Assembly (NCBI RefSeq): GCF_000772105.1
Contig: NZ_CP009355.1
Coordinates: 682,001-746,000 of the forward strand
DNA: 64,000 nt
From: Vibrio tubiashii ATCC 19109
GTDB taxonomy: Bacteria > Pseudomonadota > Gammaproteobacteria > Enterobacterales > Vibrionaceae
Direction: 5' to 3'
The notes beneath the pieces were generated by a model that did not search any database, was not told the origin of the DNA, and saw only the letters and a list, made by a program, of their open reading frames with translations. Shown here piece by piece: positions 37,601-45,081 of the stretch. Made by a program: the position numbers and the translations under genes. Every line of letters begins with the position of its first letter. Within the stretch, counting starts at the first letter, position 1.

Positions 37601-39528
37601 CGATGCTGTCTGAACTCAAGTTGGTTGATTCTGACGAGTTCGCACAAATTGAAGCATTCAACGCGACGAAGAAATCTTGGGGTGAAATGCTTCCTCCACC
37701 AGTCGCTGTTGAAGCTCAAGCAAAGCGCACCCCTGAGGCGATTGCTTTGTCCATGGGGTTGCAGTCGATGACTTACGCTGAATTCGACCGCAAAGTGAAT
37801 CAGTTGGCTCAGTGGCTACGTCAACAAGGTGTGGGCGAAGAAACCAGAGTTGGCCTTGGTTTACCGCGTTCGTTTGAACTAGTGATTGGCTTACACGCGA
37901 TTACTCGTGCTGGTGGTGCTTATGTGCCATTGGACCCAAGTTATCCAGCAGAACGTTTGAATTATATTCTTGAGTCTGCGGACGTATCCATCTTACTGAC
38001 CGATAGTGAGACCTTGCCACAATGGCCAGAAAATCCTCAATGTCAGTATGTGGCGCTAAATCAGGCTGAGATCTTACAGCAAGTCAACGAGCAGAGCACT
38101 GTGGCTCCGGTGGTAAATTGGAATGCTGAACAGTCGCTGTATGTCATCTTCACTTCCGGTTCTACAGGACTACCAAAAGGTGTGGTAAACACCCAGTCGG
38201 CACTGCACAACCGCCTGGCTTGGATGCAAAACGAGTATCAGTTAGATGCCAGTGACTGCGTTCTCCAGAAAACACCGTTTAGCTTTGATGTCTCTGTATG
38301 GGAGTTCTTCTGGCCGCTTATGTACGGTGCAAGGCTAGCTATTGCTGAGCCAGATCATCACCGACAACCTGAGCTATTGCATAACATTATTCGAGAGCAG
38401 GGCGTAACGACGTTCCATTTCGTTCCTTCAATGCTTCATGCTTTTGAAAGTGAGACGGATATTGGGGAGTGCACCAGCCTGCGCCGCATTATTTGTAGTG
38501 GTGAAGCCTTGCCTGCTGAGTTGACCGAAAAAGTGTTGACGGGTGCGCCAGATTGTCAGCTGCATAACCTCTATGGTCCGACTGAAGCGGCTATTGACGT
38601 GACTTACTGGCAATGCGAATTACCTATCGGTAAACGCATCCCGATTGGTCACGCGATTAGCAACACTCAGCTTCATGTATTGGATGATTGTTGGAATCCA
38701 GTGCCAGTCGGCGTCCCAGGTGAGCTATACCTAGCGGGTGATGGTCTCGCGCGTGAGTACCTATCCAGGCCGGATTTGACCGCCGACCGCTTTGTGCCAA
38801 ATCCGTTTGGGTGCGAGCAAGATGGGAACATTGGTTCTCGTATGTACCGCACTGGTGACCAAGTAGTTCGCATGCCAGATGGCAGACTTGAATATCTGGG
38901 TCGATTGGATCATCAGGTAAAAATTCGTGGACTTCGTATTGAGCTGGAAGAAATTGAAAATGTTCTCAACCAGTACGATGACGTCGATGAATCGGCAGTC
39001 ATAGCTTATGAACATCAAACAGGTACGCAGCTTGTCGCTTACGTGGTTTGCGGTGAGTGGAGTTCAGAAAAAGAAACCGCTGCTAAAGCGCACTTGAATG
39101 ACCACCTTCCAGACTACATGGTTCCGGCCATCTACGTTGCACTGGATGAAATGCCTCTTTCACCAAATGGCAAGCGTGATCGCAAAGCGTTGCCTTCTCC
39201 AGAGTGGAGTAAGGTGGAATATCGCGCCCCAGAGAGTGAATTGGAAATTTGGTTTGCCAATACATGGCAGCAAGTCCTTGGCTCAGAAAAAGTGGGCTTA
39301 GATGATAACTTCTTTGCGCTCGGAGGCCATTCTCTTTTAGCCACTCGTATCGTCGCTCAAGCACAAAAAGAGCTCGACTTAGCGATCTCATTAAAGGACT
39401 TCTTTGCCGCTGGGACGCTACAGGCGTTAACGGATGCACTTCAATCTCAGTATCAGGTAAACAATGAACAAGAACAGGATGAACTCGACGCCATGGCTGC
39501 ACTAATGGACGAGTTGGAATTGTTATGA
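28639..39528 (+). CDS. Siderophore NRPS 1: C-A-T-E / C-A-T / C-A-T
   Basis: A 3629-residue three-module synthetase. Module 1: C (HHITTDAW near 146), A (TSGSTGKPKG near 609), T (LGGDSI near 1000), E (HHLVIDALSW near 1184, ESHGRF near 1317). Module 2: C (HHILMDGW near 1640), A near 2113, T (LGGQSL near 2502). Module 3: C (HHIVSDG near 2690), A near 3172, T (LGGHSL near 3561). The first C domain opens the chain with no upstream donor, so it should be the lipo-initiating type that takes a fatty acyl group. Pocket residues by eye are D-G-E-C-T-G-G-V-T in A1 and A2, and D-V-W-H-I-S-L-I-D (serine) in A3. No TE: the chain passes to NRPS 2, whose ATG overlaps this stop. Confidence 0.96.
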   Translation: MSVDDITMTPANGGWSPLSHSQQRLWLFQQLMPESIAYNTGGLLRLSGEGISKEAIFEAFEELVEQQDVLRLRLKEHDGVPLQRVSDSGPKLEFVDAQKCSDPEAFVLKDAERRVREPYIMVGEALNRVCLYQVSDQEFVMGVAAHHITTDAWSLQLVVRTLVDRLADKPKRKLRGQSFVEFASMQGSEEHEEAMLQWQALNLISDEPCILPAANQNDASAYTATHIEESLTLEETERVSEAAKSFGVTRFEVLSTALLLTLSSYSNHVHPSITVPALNRNSKSRRNIGFYVNNAVLGLQVAPENTLAELVENVRTNLTESMKFEHLPLEKLAGQLPLPTVAFNYRSHGDKLVVTSGEIQGSFTEFPLAETPFELVLDAVTGEQLSLRLVYAQDKFTQAQIDSILSTYKNVLNQICQSPQQSLAQTNALSSSDTVALEAHSAVQQAWNPVTFMALVAEQAKLRPEKIALKHGDKTLTYAELEAQSNLVAHSLSQRKVLAEAVVGVMMERGTDMLVAMLGVMKAGCAFLPLDPDYPAERISFMLEDSEAQQLLTQQHLMDKAQDLFIQSDGAQECIAIESLLAVEVPVPEPGDGSYQDIHLDQLAYLIYTSGSTGKPKGVAVSHRGLTMHVQTIGEQYGMTPEDTELHFASISFDGAVERWTVPLAFGSTLIIRDQQLWTPEKTTQVLVDEKVTIACFPPSYAGPWLDWVEQTQPDLSLRSLTLGGEAFTRETFERIQRVVNPPRIVNGYGPTETVVTPMIWRAYPEDKLESSYAPIGQPVGDRKLYVLDESLKQVPFGSVGELYIGMESGLARGYLKRPELTAERFIPDPFAANGERMYRTGDLVRFRQDGVVEYLGRADQQIKIRGFRIELGEIESRLQTLSNAEFCAVVAHESPTGKRLVGYIQLAEAEQKSESQWRTELASQLPDYMVPSRIIVSQTLPLTPAGKVDRKQLATPDWDEQRKAGSPLEGDIQHQLAEIWRELLKVEAIGSDSHFFALGGDSITALQMVGKLRQRGLMLTPKQVFDHPVLAEMALCVLDSQIKPAEQDELNGKVALLPMQKRFIERSYSHKSKLDKNGQLELCNQYAKLNLPAPVNADGIVRSLKQVVQHHDGLRLSFEAPNATTSDAAEYLAEYVTTADFAFNLYAEQIDTDAVQSAINPSVGKQLSVGLNIETGEMLIAVHHLVIDALSWPVLIQDLLGSYQQETGAAPYAFASKTHNQADWYEALENLHISHKQSEFWNAQRAEPAFAEGCAKQGETKGIHKHSYHIAKDLTEPLFASTHAFARMSKEQTLMALSALAVKEITSASEIVVHRESHGRFSESFGLDLSRSVNWHTALFPQKVVLSNSISELLASVKDGSHKITDGGLSYSAGVVQQQWQYQDHVDVLFNFLGRATQADVKGAELGEFGLWRPENSKADAAVALNISETDGGFDVEMEFSLSALSESECDAYVRHLESAIKVVTEHCTSNPAVLTHADAPNTNLSLVTLSHVSGNAHLLPNQILPLSTLQQGLYFHAQLSQDTSTYVNQITLPISGADAAQLEEGWKALMKRHSILRSTLHQVEGQAHLYVWDDLPITSRVFDGREEVGFELESYKRSLIEQGFELEQDASSQQLKPLWRVDLVTTGDNEIACIFTIHHILMDGWSTGVLLSELFAHYQNMSLPVVSHDFADYLEWVVQQEPESAQEYWRGYLNGVEAPTMLVEQYGSNTDKLGHVRHNVDFSAEVLSGWQSQLKSSGITLNTLIQGAWLLTLQRYTGQSQPVFGNTVAGRPSSLANSEAMVGLFINTLPVTSMVDWRAKTGEWLADIQEQASAQREFSHVSLSEVQAQSPLAGENLFDSLVVFENYPLDESLFSETGLKIGEPDSYEFTHYPLTLAVLPGESLRIVFAYDSAKFSQSDIDALSATTSHYLEQLVNKLAHNLSDIDVLDAEQESRLSGHVKSSEQWTYKPFTELLKEQVLAQPDSEALVANPLGGSVLSTKGTGRLTLTYQQLDNFSDGVAAELIARGIQRDQRVGVMFARGADMLVAMIGVLKAGAAFLPLDPSYPQDRLAYMVEDSDAQWLISDDSSQQLAREICQRDNIIAYSDIDLQQSVLTRPEILEEQLAYVIYTSGSTGKPKGVCVSHSGLSMHVQTIGQRYGMTPQDVELHFASISFDGAVERWTVPLAFGSKLVIRDQQLWSAQETCEVLEREAVTIACFPPSYVGPLLEWIEVEQPTLAVRSWTLGGEAFTRETYFKLQQVLNPKRIINGYGPTETVVTPMIWQAYPETPLESAYAPIGTAVGARSLYVLDSDLRQVPSGVSGELYIGEEVGLARGYLDRPDLTAERFVPDPFANNGERMYRTGDLVRWREDGVMEYLGRADDQIKIRGFRVELGEIESRIQSISGSKLSAVTAFEGSAGKYLVGYVEGQADLINGDDILAQMAKVLPDYMVPSQLVVMDSMPLTPASKVDKKKLPQPDNHVQHKAYEAPEGEIEQLLAQEWQALFGLERVSRNDDFFALGGQSLLATQLVGRLQQKHQIRLLLQSVFDSPRLDVMATQCTSLKEPAVTIKAVPRMEYMPVSASQKRLWFVQQLMPESSAYHMPLGLKLKGEVNREWLEQSLRTVISRHEALRTSFVQVDGELMQSIHSDDDACHFALPEYSADEFFDLEAQRLNWIGEAFDLSSPSLLRAYLIKHSEKEFELLLVVHHIVSDGISIQKLMRELSAVYSSYGHSGQFESNIEADALDYADYASWQQEWLKSDSAKESLSWWKEALAKDIEPLVLHSDVARDQLETTGQRHHFTLTKQQVNEIETLAAQSATTPFNVMLSLWHLLLHKYSGRDEIRVGIPVAGRTQPDTQQMQGCFINNLVVPAQLDAAMSYDNLLHEIKRFTEQALTHQDVPFEVLVESLGVTGNLQHHPLYQTSFNFQRIERSILAEWGGLQAEAFDPGVVAAQLELSLDVQAYDDGEWSGFVNYAAPVFDKTFVEALLGHWLKLLEQVALHPNAMLSELKLVDSDEFAQIEAFNATKKSWGEMLPPPVAVEAQAKRTPEAIALSMGLQSMTYAEFDRKVNQLAQWLRQQGVGEETRVGLGLPRSFELVIGLHAITRAGGAYVPLDPSYPAERLNYILESADVSILLTDSETLPQWPENPQCQYVALNQAEILQQVNEQSTVAPVVNWNAEQSLYVIFTSGSTGLPKGVVNTQSALHNRLAWMQNEYQLDASDCVLQKTPFSFDVSVWEFFWPLMYGARLAIAEPDHHRQPELLHNIIREQGVTTFHFVPSMLHAFESETDIGECTSLRRIICSGEALPAELTEKVLTGAPDCQLHNLYGPTEAAIDVTYWQCELPIGKRIPIGHAISNTQLHVLDDCWNPVPVGVPGELYLAGDGLAREYLSRPDLTADRFVPNPFGCEQDGNIGSRMYRTGDQVVRMPDGRLEYLGRLDHQVKIRGLRIELEEIENVLNQYDDVDESAVIAYEHQTGTQLVAYVVCGEWSSEKETAAKAHLNDHLPDYMVPAIYVALDEMPLSPNGKRDRKALPSPEWSKVEYRAPESELEIWFANTWQQVLGSEKVGLDDNFFALGGHSLLATRIVAQAQKELDLAISLKDFFAAGTLQALTDALQSQYQVNNEQEQDELDAMAALMDELELL

Positions 39529-42500
39529 CCCAAGAATCAAATTCAAAAGCACAACAAAAACCAAAAATAGACAAATTTGCATTAGCAAAACGTTTTCTAA
39601 ACCTCGGTGAGCAAGAGCAGGCGAAATTTATCGCTTTGCTTGACGCCAAAGGAATGAGTTTCGAAAAGTTACCGATTGTCCCAGCAGCGAAGGTGCGTGA
39701 TGTGCCTCTTTCTCCGGCGCAGAAAAGACTTTGGGACATTTATCAGCTTGATGCTGGTAATAGTGCTTACCATATCAGTGGTGGTTTTGAGCTAACTGGC
39801 GAGCTCTCTACCGATAAAATGGAACTGGCGCTTGCTGGTGTCATGAGTAAACACCACGCCTTGAGAACGCGCTTTGTTGTTTCGGACCAAGGTGAGCCGA
39901 AGCAGCATATTGACCAGCACTGTATTGCTCACGTTGAGCTTAAAGACGGCAGACACTTAACGGAAAATCAGCTGGGCGAATGGACAGCAGAATTTATTGC
40001 CAAGCCGTTTGATTTGTTTCATGAAATGCCAGTACGAATGGTGTGTATTCGCGCATCTGAAGATAAAACTCATGTGATCATTGTGATGCATCATATTGTG
40101 TCTGACGGCTGGTCTATTGGATTGTTTATGCAGGACTTGGTCACCGCCTATCAGGGGGCGTCTCTAGAGCCCTTGAGCATCCAGTACAGTGACTTTTCTG
40201 TCTGGCAGGATGCACTGCTAAAAGCCGGGAAAGGGGGGGAGGATCTTCAATTCTGGCAGCAAGAGTTAGGTGATAAGCAGCCACAGAAACTGTTTGATTG
40301 GACAGGCGATATTGCACCTAATCAGCGCCGAGAAGCACAGCAGGTAAGCCTTAAATTTGATAGTAATGTTTCTGAACGCATTACACGCCTTGCAAGGCAA
40401 AATAACGTCACCACGCCGAGCTTTTGGCTAGCCATTTGGCAGGCTGCGCTGTTCAAGTTGACAGGACGTAACGATATCAACATTGGTATGCCAATGGCTA
40501 ACCGCGCCCGAGCCGAAGTGTCTGACGTTATTGGCTTTTTCGTAAACACTAATGTGGTTGCTCAAGACGTAAAACCTGAGCAGAGCTTTGGTCAAATCAT
40601 GGCTAGAGCTCACAGCAAAGTGTTGGAGATTCAGGAACACCAGTTATTGCCGTTTGATCGTGTGGTTTCTTCATTGTTGCCGGAAAGGTTGGTTGGCGAA
40701 ACGCCTTACTTTCAAGTGTTGTTTAATCATCAGGTCAATCAAACCGAGTCGGTCGAGTTTGCTCCGGGTGTAGTAGTAAAGCCGCTGGCTCTTAAAGGCA
40801 ACTTCGCACTGTTTGATGTCGCTTTGGATGTGTTGGAATCTTCGAGCGGTACTTTGGTTACGCTGACCTATGCCAAAGATCGTATCGACCCCGACATGAT
40901 GGTTTCGCTTACTAGCACTCTGAATCTGTTGGTCTCACAAGCAGAACAAAACCTGAATACACCATTGGCTACGCTTAACTCACTGGATGAGGCTCAACTC
41001 GCCAGATTATCGCAACTGTCGCAACCAGAAGGTGAGTGGCGTTACCAACCAGTCACTGAGTTGTTCGACCTTCAGGGTATTGAGCAACCGTTAGCCATTG
41101 CATTAAAACACGGCCAGCAAAGTGTGACGTTTAAACAGCTGGAAGAAAAATCGAACCAGCTGGCGAACCAGTTAGTAGAGCAGGGTGTCGTTCGCGATCA
41201 AGCTGTGGGCGTTCTTTTTGAGCGCGGCAACGATATGATCATAGCGATGATCGCCATTATGAAGGCCGGTGGGGCGTTTCTACCACTTGACCCTGATTAT
41301 CCGACCGACCGATTGGCTTACATGATCGAGGATTCTGCTGCGAGCTTGGTTATCAGCGAGCAATCATTGCGCTCACGTTGGGAAGAGATTGACTCACACG
41401 TCCTCTCCCATTCGGATCAGGCCTCTTCAGTAACACCGCTTTATATGGGTGAGCTAGATTGGCAAGGTCTCTCAAAAGCCAAGCCAGAAGTAGAACTCTT
41501 GCCAGAGCAGTTGGCTTACATCATCTACACCTCAGGGTCGACGGGTAAGCCAAAAGGCGTCGCGATTGCCCACGATGGCCTGAGCATGCATGTTCAGACG
41601 ATTGGTACTCAATATGGAATGACGCAAGATGACGTTGAACTTCACTTTGCGTCAATCAGTTTTGACGGAGCGGTAGAGCGTTGGACAGTGCCATTGGCGT
41701 TTGGTTCTCGTTTGGTGATTCGCGATCAACAATTGTGGAGTGCGGAGAAGACCTGTGATGTGCTCAAGGAGGAAGGGATTACGATAGCCTGTTTCCCTCC
41801 AAGCTATGTCGGTCCTTTATTGGACTGGATTGAGACGACTCAGCCTCAGTTGAATGTACGTTCTTGGACTTTGGGTGGTGAAGCATTTACCCGTGAGACC
41901 TATGACCGCCTGCAATCTGTTGTAAACCCGCCACGTATTATCAACGGCTATGGGCCAACAGAAACCGTGGTGACACCAATGATCTGGCGTGCTTACTCAC
42001 AAGATAAGCTAACCAGCGCCTATGCACCTATCGGTCAACCTGTTGGGGCTCGTCGACTTTATGTGTTAGATGGTTTGCTTAACCAAGTTGCTGAAGGCGC
42101 AGTCGGGGAGTTGTACATTGGTGAAGAAGTCGGCCTCGCACGCGGGTATCTGGGCAAGCCAGATATGACCTCTGAGAGATTTATGCCGGATCCATTTAGC
42201 AATACTGGCGAGCGTATGTATCGCACTGGTGACTTAGTTCGTTGGCGGGAAGACGGTGTCATGGAATATTTTGGCCGGGTAGACCAACAGATAAAAATCC
42301 GTGGATTCAGAATCGAGCTGGGTGAGATCGAATCAAGGCTTCAGCAAATATCCGGTGTCGAGACATGTGTGGTTGCGGCGCATCGTCAGGGCTCTATGAC
42401 ACACCTTGTGGGGTATCTGCATGGCGCTGATGCAAACAAGGTTGATAGCGTTTCGATATTATTTGAGCTTGCTGAGCATCTGCCTGAGTATATGGTACCT

Positions 42501-44945
42501 GCGCATCTCGTGGTGCTAGATGATTTGCCGTTAACTCCAGCAGGTAAGGTAGATAGAAAAGCGCTGCCGGAACCAGAATTCAAATCTGAGTTGTCGCAAG
42601 GTTTGCCACCGCAAGGTGAGAAAGAAACTCTCCTTGCTGAGATTTGGCAAGAGCTACTGGGTATTAATTCTGTTAGCCGAGAAGATAGTTTCTTTGCGTT
42701 AGGCGGAGACTCTATATTGAGCCTTCAGCTAGTGAGCAAATTGAAACTGGCAGGTCTGAATGTATCTCCAAAGCAAGTATTCCAAGCGCCAGTACTAAGC
42801 GAGTTAGCACAAGTACTTGAAGCAGCGGTTGAGCAAGAGCAAAGAGAGTTACCAAAAGAACCATTTGGTCTGATGCCAATTCAGGCTCATTTCATGGCGC
42901 AAAACTTTGCTCAGCCAAACCACTGGAATCAGCATGTGTGTGTTGAGTTGAAGCAGGATATGGATATTCAGGCACTGGATACTGCGCTCAAAGGGTTAGT
43001 GGAGCACCATCCCGCGTTGAGATTGTCGTTTTCTCAAACTGAAGGTCAATGGCAGCAGCAATACGTTGAGCATGTTTCCCATGATCTTCTATGGAAAACC
43101 CAGCTAAACAGCTTAGAGGCATTCGAAGTGTTTGCTCACGAGTTGCAAACAAGCCTTGATATTGGAGAAGGCCGACTGATTCAAGCAGGCTACGCTCAAA
43201 TCGAGGGACAGAAATCTCGCTTGATGATTGTAATTCATCACCTAGCTGTAGATGGCGTTTCATGGCGAGTCCTGATGGATGACTTATGGCGTGCCTATCA
43301 GCAAACACTTTCTAGTGACGAAAACTCAAGGAAAACAGTTGAGCTACCGCCTGTTAACACCTCTTTGGATATGGCGGTGGATAGCCTCAACAAATGGGCA
43401 TTAACAGAACAAGGCAAAGCTAGGAAAGCTGTTTGGGATGAACAAGCATTCCATGCGGAAAATACACACGCTAAAGCAATCTATGGCAACAAGCGCTCAC
43501 TAAAGGTTGAGCTAAGCCGAGAAGTAACGTCTGCTTTATTGAGCTGTGAAAATATCACAGTTGAACTTGTCTCTGCATTATCTGCGACTTTGGAGAGTAA
43601 CGAAGGTACTCAAAGCGTATATCTAGAGAGTCATGGTCGTGACGAATCTGTCTTTGAAGGGTTAGATCTTAGCCGCATGGTGGGCTGGATGACGAGCCTA
43701 TATCCAATGACTTTGAATATCTCAGATTCCCGAGACGATATCGCCGAGCGTATGGCGCTGTTGAGCCAAGACTCAGGCGTTGGCTATGGAATGCGATACT
43801 TAGACGCTGAGCATGAAGAACAAACTGCGCAGCTAACATTCAATTACCTAGGGCAGTATCAAGGCAATAGTTTTGCTCATTGGTGTCAACCAGTGTCGTC
43901 AAACTCGCGTGATCAAGCCGATGGCAACACTATGTTGACGCCTTTAGTCGTCAATGCCCAAGTTGTTGATGGTGTATTGAGTGCTGATTTTGAATATGCA
44001 ACCAGTCATTACTCGCAATCAGATGTCGAGGCCAAAGCCAATGTATGGAAAGAAAAGCTTGAATTGATACACTCGGCATCAAAATCACAAGAATGCGAGG
44101 CGATAGCAGCCAAAGCTGACCTCAAATTGATCGAAAAGCTAAATGCTGATGTTAATGGAAGTGCACCTGTATTCTGCGTTCACCCAGTGACAGGCAGAAC
44201 AGTTGGCTATCAGAAATTAGCTCAAGTACTGTCGGGCAAGCGCACCGTTTATGGTGTTCAGTCTCAGAGCTTCGTTTATCCAAATCGCTTTGACACTTCG
44301 TTTAGCGCAATGGCTGATGCTTATTGCGCGACTATTCGTCAAATACAGCCATCTGGACCTTATACGTTGATTGGCTGGTCGCTCGGCGGCGCGCTCTGTC
44401 AAGAAATCACAGCTCGCCTCGAAGCTGCTGGTGAAAGTGTTGCTTTCCTCGGGTTGCTCGACTGCTATGTGCCGGGCACTGAAATTGCCGAAGACCAATG
44501 GGAATCACCGACAGCAAAAGCCAAGCTGATTGAGCATCTAGAATTGCTATTAGGTAAGTTATCGGAAGAGCAGAAGCAAACCTGTCTTGCAGGATTTGAC
44601 CAATCAACTCCTGACAATTGGCCAAGCGTATTTTCATCTTGGTTGGCGTCACAAAACTTTGATCACTATCTATCTGAAAGTGCGCAGCAAATGCTGTACA
44701 GCTGGGCGGTAGAGCAGCACATGCGCGTGTTATGTCATAACTATAAACTGCCAAAGCTTCTAACTAAACCAGTTGCATATTGGGCTGGTCAGCCACAGGG
44801 TCGAGACAAACTATTGTGTCAAAATCTCTCTGCGGTTAACGCTCTCTTAAGCAGTGAAGTATTTGATACTGATCACTTGGGAATTGTACAGGACGAACGT
44901 GTTGTTAATAAGCTTGGGTACTTATTAATAAACAATACATTATAG
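39525..44945 (+). CDS. Siderophore NRPS 2: C-A-T-E-TE, terminal module
   Basis: This 1806-residue synthetase has a roughly 60-residue N-terminal linker, then C (HHIVSDGW near 189), A (TSGSTGKPKG near 669), T (LGGDSIL near 1059), E (HHLAVDGVSW near 1238, ESHGRDESVF near 1368) and thioesterase (GWSLGG near 1617, a downstream His in DTDHLGIV near 1783). The A-domain pocket has the same residues as A1 and A2 of NRPS 1, so it should load the same N5-acetyl-N5-hydroxyornithine. The TE should release a linear peptide. An E domain directly before a TE means the last residue is predicted to be D, which chemical data should test. The overlap with NRPS 1 (ATGA) suggests coupled translation. Confidence 0.96.
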   Translation: MTQESNSKAQQKPKIDKFALAKRFLNLGEQEQAKFIALLDAKGMSFEKLPIVPAAKVRDVPLSPAQKRLWDIYQLDAGNSAYHISGGFELTGELSTDKMELALAGVMSKHHALRTRFVVSDQGEPKQHIDQHCIAHVELKDGRHLTENQLGEWTAEFIAKPFDLFHEMPVRMVCIRASEDKTHVIIVMHHIVSDGWSIGLFMQDLVTAYQGASLEPLSIQYSDFSVWQDALLKAGKGGEDLQFWQQELGDKQPQKLFDWTGDIAPNQRREAQQVSLKFDSNVSERITRLARQNNVTTPSFWLAIWQAALFKLTGRNDINIGMPMANRARAEVSDVIGFFVNTNVVAQDVKPEQSFGQIMARAHSKVLEIQEHQLLPFDRVVSSLLPERLVGETPYFQVLFNHQVNQTESVEFAPGVVVKPLALKGNFALFDVALDVLESSSGTLVTLTYAKDRIDPDMMVSLTSTLNLLVSQAEQNLNTPLATLNSLDEAQLARLSQLSQPEGEWRYQPVTELFDLQGIEQPLAIALKHGQQSVTFKQLEEKSNQLANQLVEQGVVRDQAVGVLFERGNDMIIAMIAIMKAGGAFLPLDPDYPTDRLAYMIEDSAASLVISEQSLRSRWEEIDSHVLSHSDQASSVTPLYMGELDWQGLSKAKPEVELLPEQLAYIIYTSGSTGKPKGVAIAHDGLSMHVQTIGTQYGMTQDDVELHFASISFDGAVERWTVPLAFGSRLVIRDQQLWSAEKTCDVLKEEGITIACFPPSYVGPLLDWIETTQPQLNVRSWTLGGEAFTRETYDRLQSVVNPPRIINGYGPTETVVTPMIWRAYSQDKLTSAYAPIGQPVGARRLYVLDGLLNQVAEGAVGELYIGEEVGLARGYLGKPDMTSERFMPDPFSNTGERMYRTGDLVRWREDGVMEYFGRVDQQIKIRGFRIELGEIESRLQQISGVETCVVAAHRQGSMTHLVGYLHGADANKVDSVSILFELAEHLPEYMVPAHLVVLDDLPLTPAGKVDRKALPEPEFKSELSQGLPPQGEKETLLAEIWQELLGINSVSREDSFFALGGDSILSLQLVSKLKLAGLNVSPKQVFQAPVLSELAQVLEAAVEQEQRELPKEPFGLMPIQAHFMAQNFAQPNHWNQHVCVELKQDMDIQALDTALKGLVEHHPALRLSFSQTEGQWQQQYVEHVSHDLLWKTQLNSLEAFEVFAHELQTSLDIGEGRLIQAGYAQIEGQKSRLMIVIHHLAVDGVSWRVLMDDLWRAYQQTLSSDENSRKTVELPPVNTSLDMAVDSLNKWALTEQGKARKAVWDEQAFHAENTHAKAIYGNKRSLKVELSREVTSALLSCENITVELVSALSATLESNEGTQSVYLESHGRDESVFEGLDLSRMVGWMTSLYPMTLNISDSRDDIAERMALLSQDSGVGYGMRYLDAEHEEQTAQLTFNYLGQYQGNSFAHWCQPVSSNSRDQADGNTMLTPLVVNAQVVDGVLSADFEYATSHYSQSDVEAKANVWKEKLELIHSASKSQECEAIAAKADLKLIEKLNADVNGSAPVFCVHPVTGRTVGYQKLAQVLSGKRTVYGVQSQSFVYPNRFDTSFSAMADAYCATIRQIQPSGPYTLIGWSLGGALCQEITARLEAAGESVAFLGLLDCYVPGTEIAEDQWESPTAKAKLIEHLELLLGKLSEEQKQTCLAGFDQSTPDNWPSVFSSWLASQNFDHYLSESAQQMLYSWAVEQHMRVLCHNYKLPKLLTKPVAYWAGQPQGRDKLLCQNLSAVNALLSSEVFDTDHLGIVQDERVVNKLGYLLINNTL

Positions 44946-45017
44946 ATCCATAACGACTAATTTATAGATTCCATTTAATTATAAAACTCGTTACACTTCG
45001 TTTGCATTGTAATGCTA

Positions 45018-45034
45018 ATGATAACAATTATCAT
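45018..45034. promoter_or_regulatory. Fur-box-like operator before the receptor operon
   Basis: ATGATAA-CAA-TTATCAT is a perfect 7-3-7 inverted repeat, close to the Fur consensus, 48 bp before the receptor ATG. It gives the receptor-acetyltransferase operon its own iron control. Confidence 0.78.
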
Positions 45035-45081
45035 AACTATTAATATAATATTCGGTTTAGCCGAGAGTTAAGGAGAAACAT

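Noticed and set aside
39083-39739. 218-codon open frame on the minus strand across the NRPS junction
   Set aside because: It is a shadow of the two overlapping NRPS frames; both sense frames carry clear domain motifs there.
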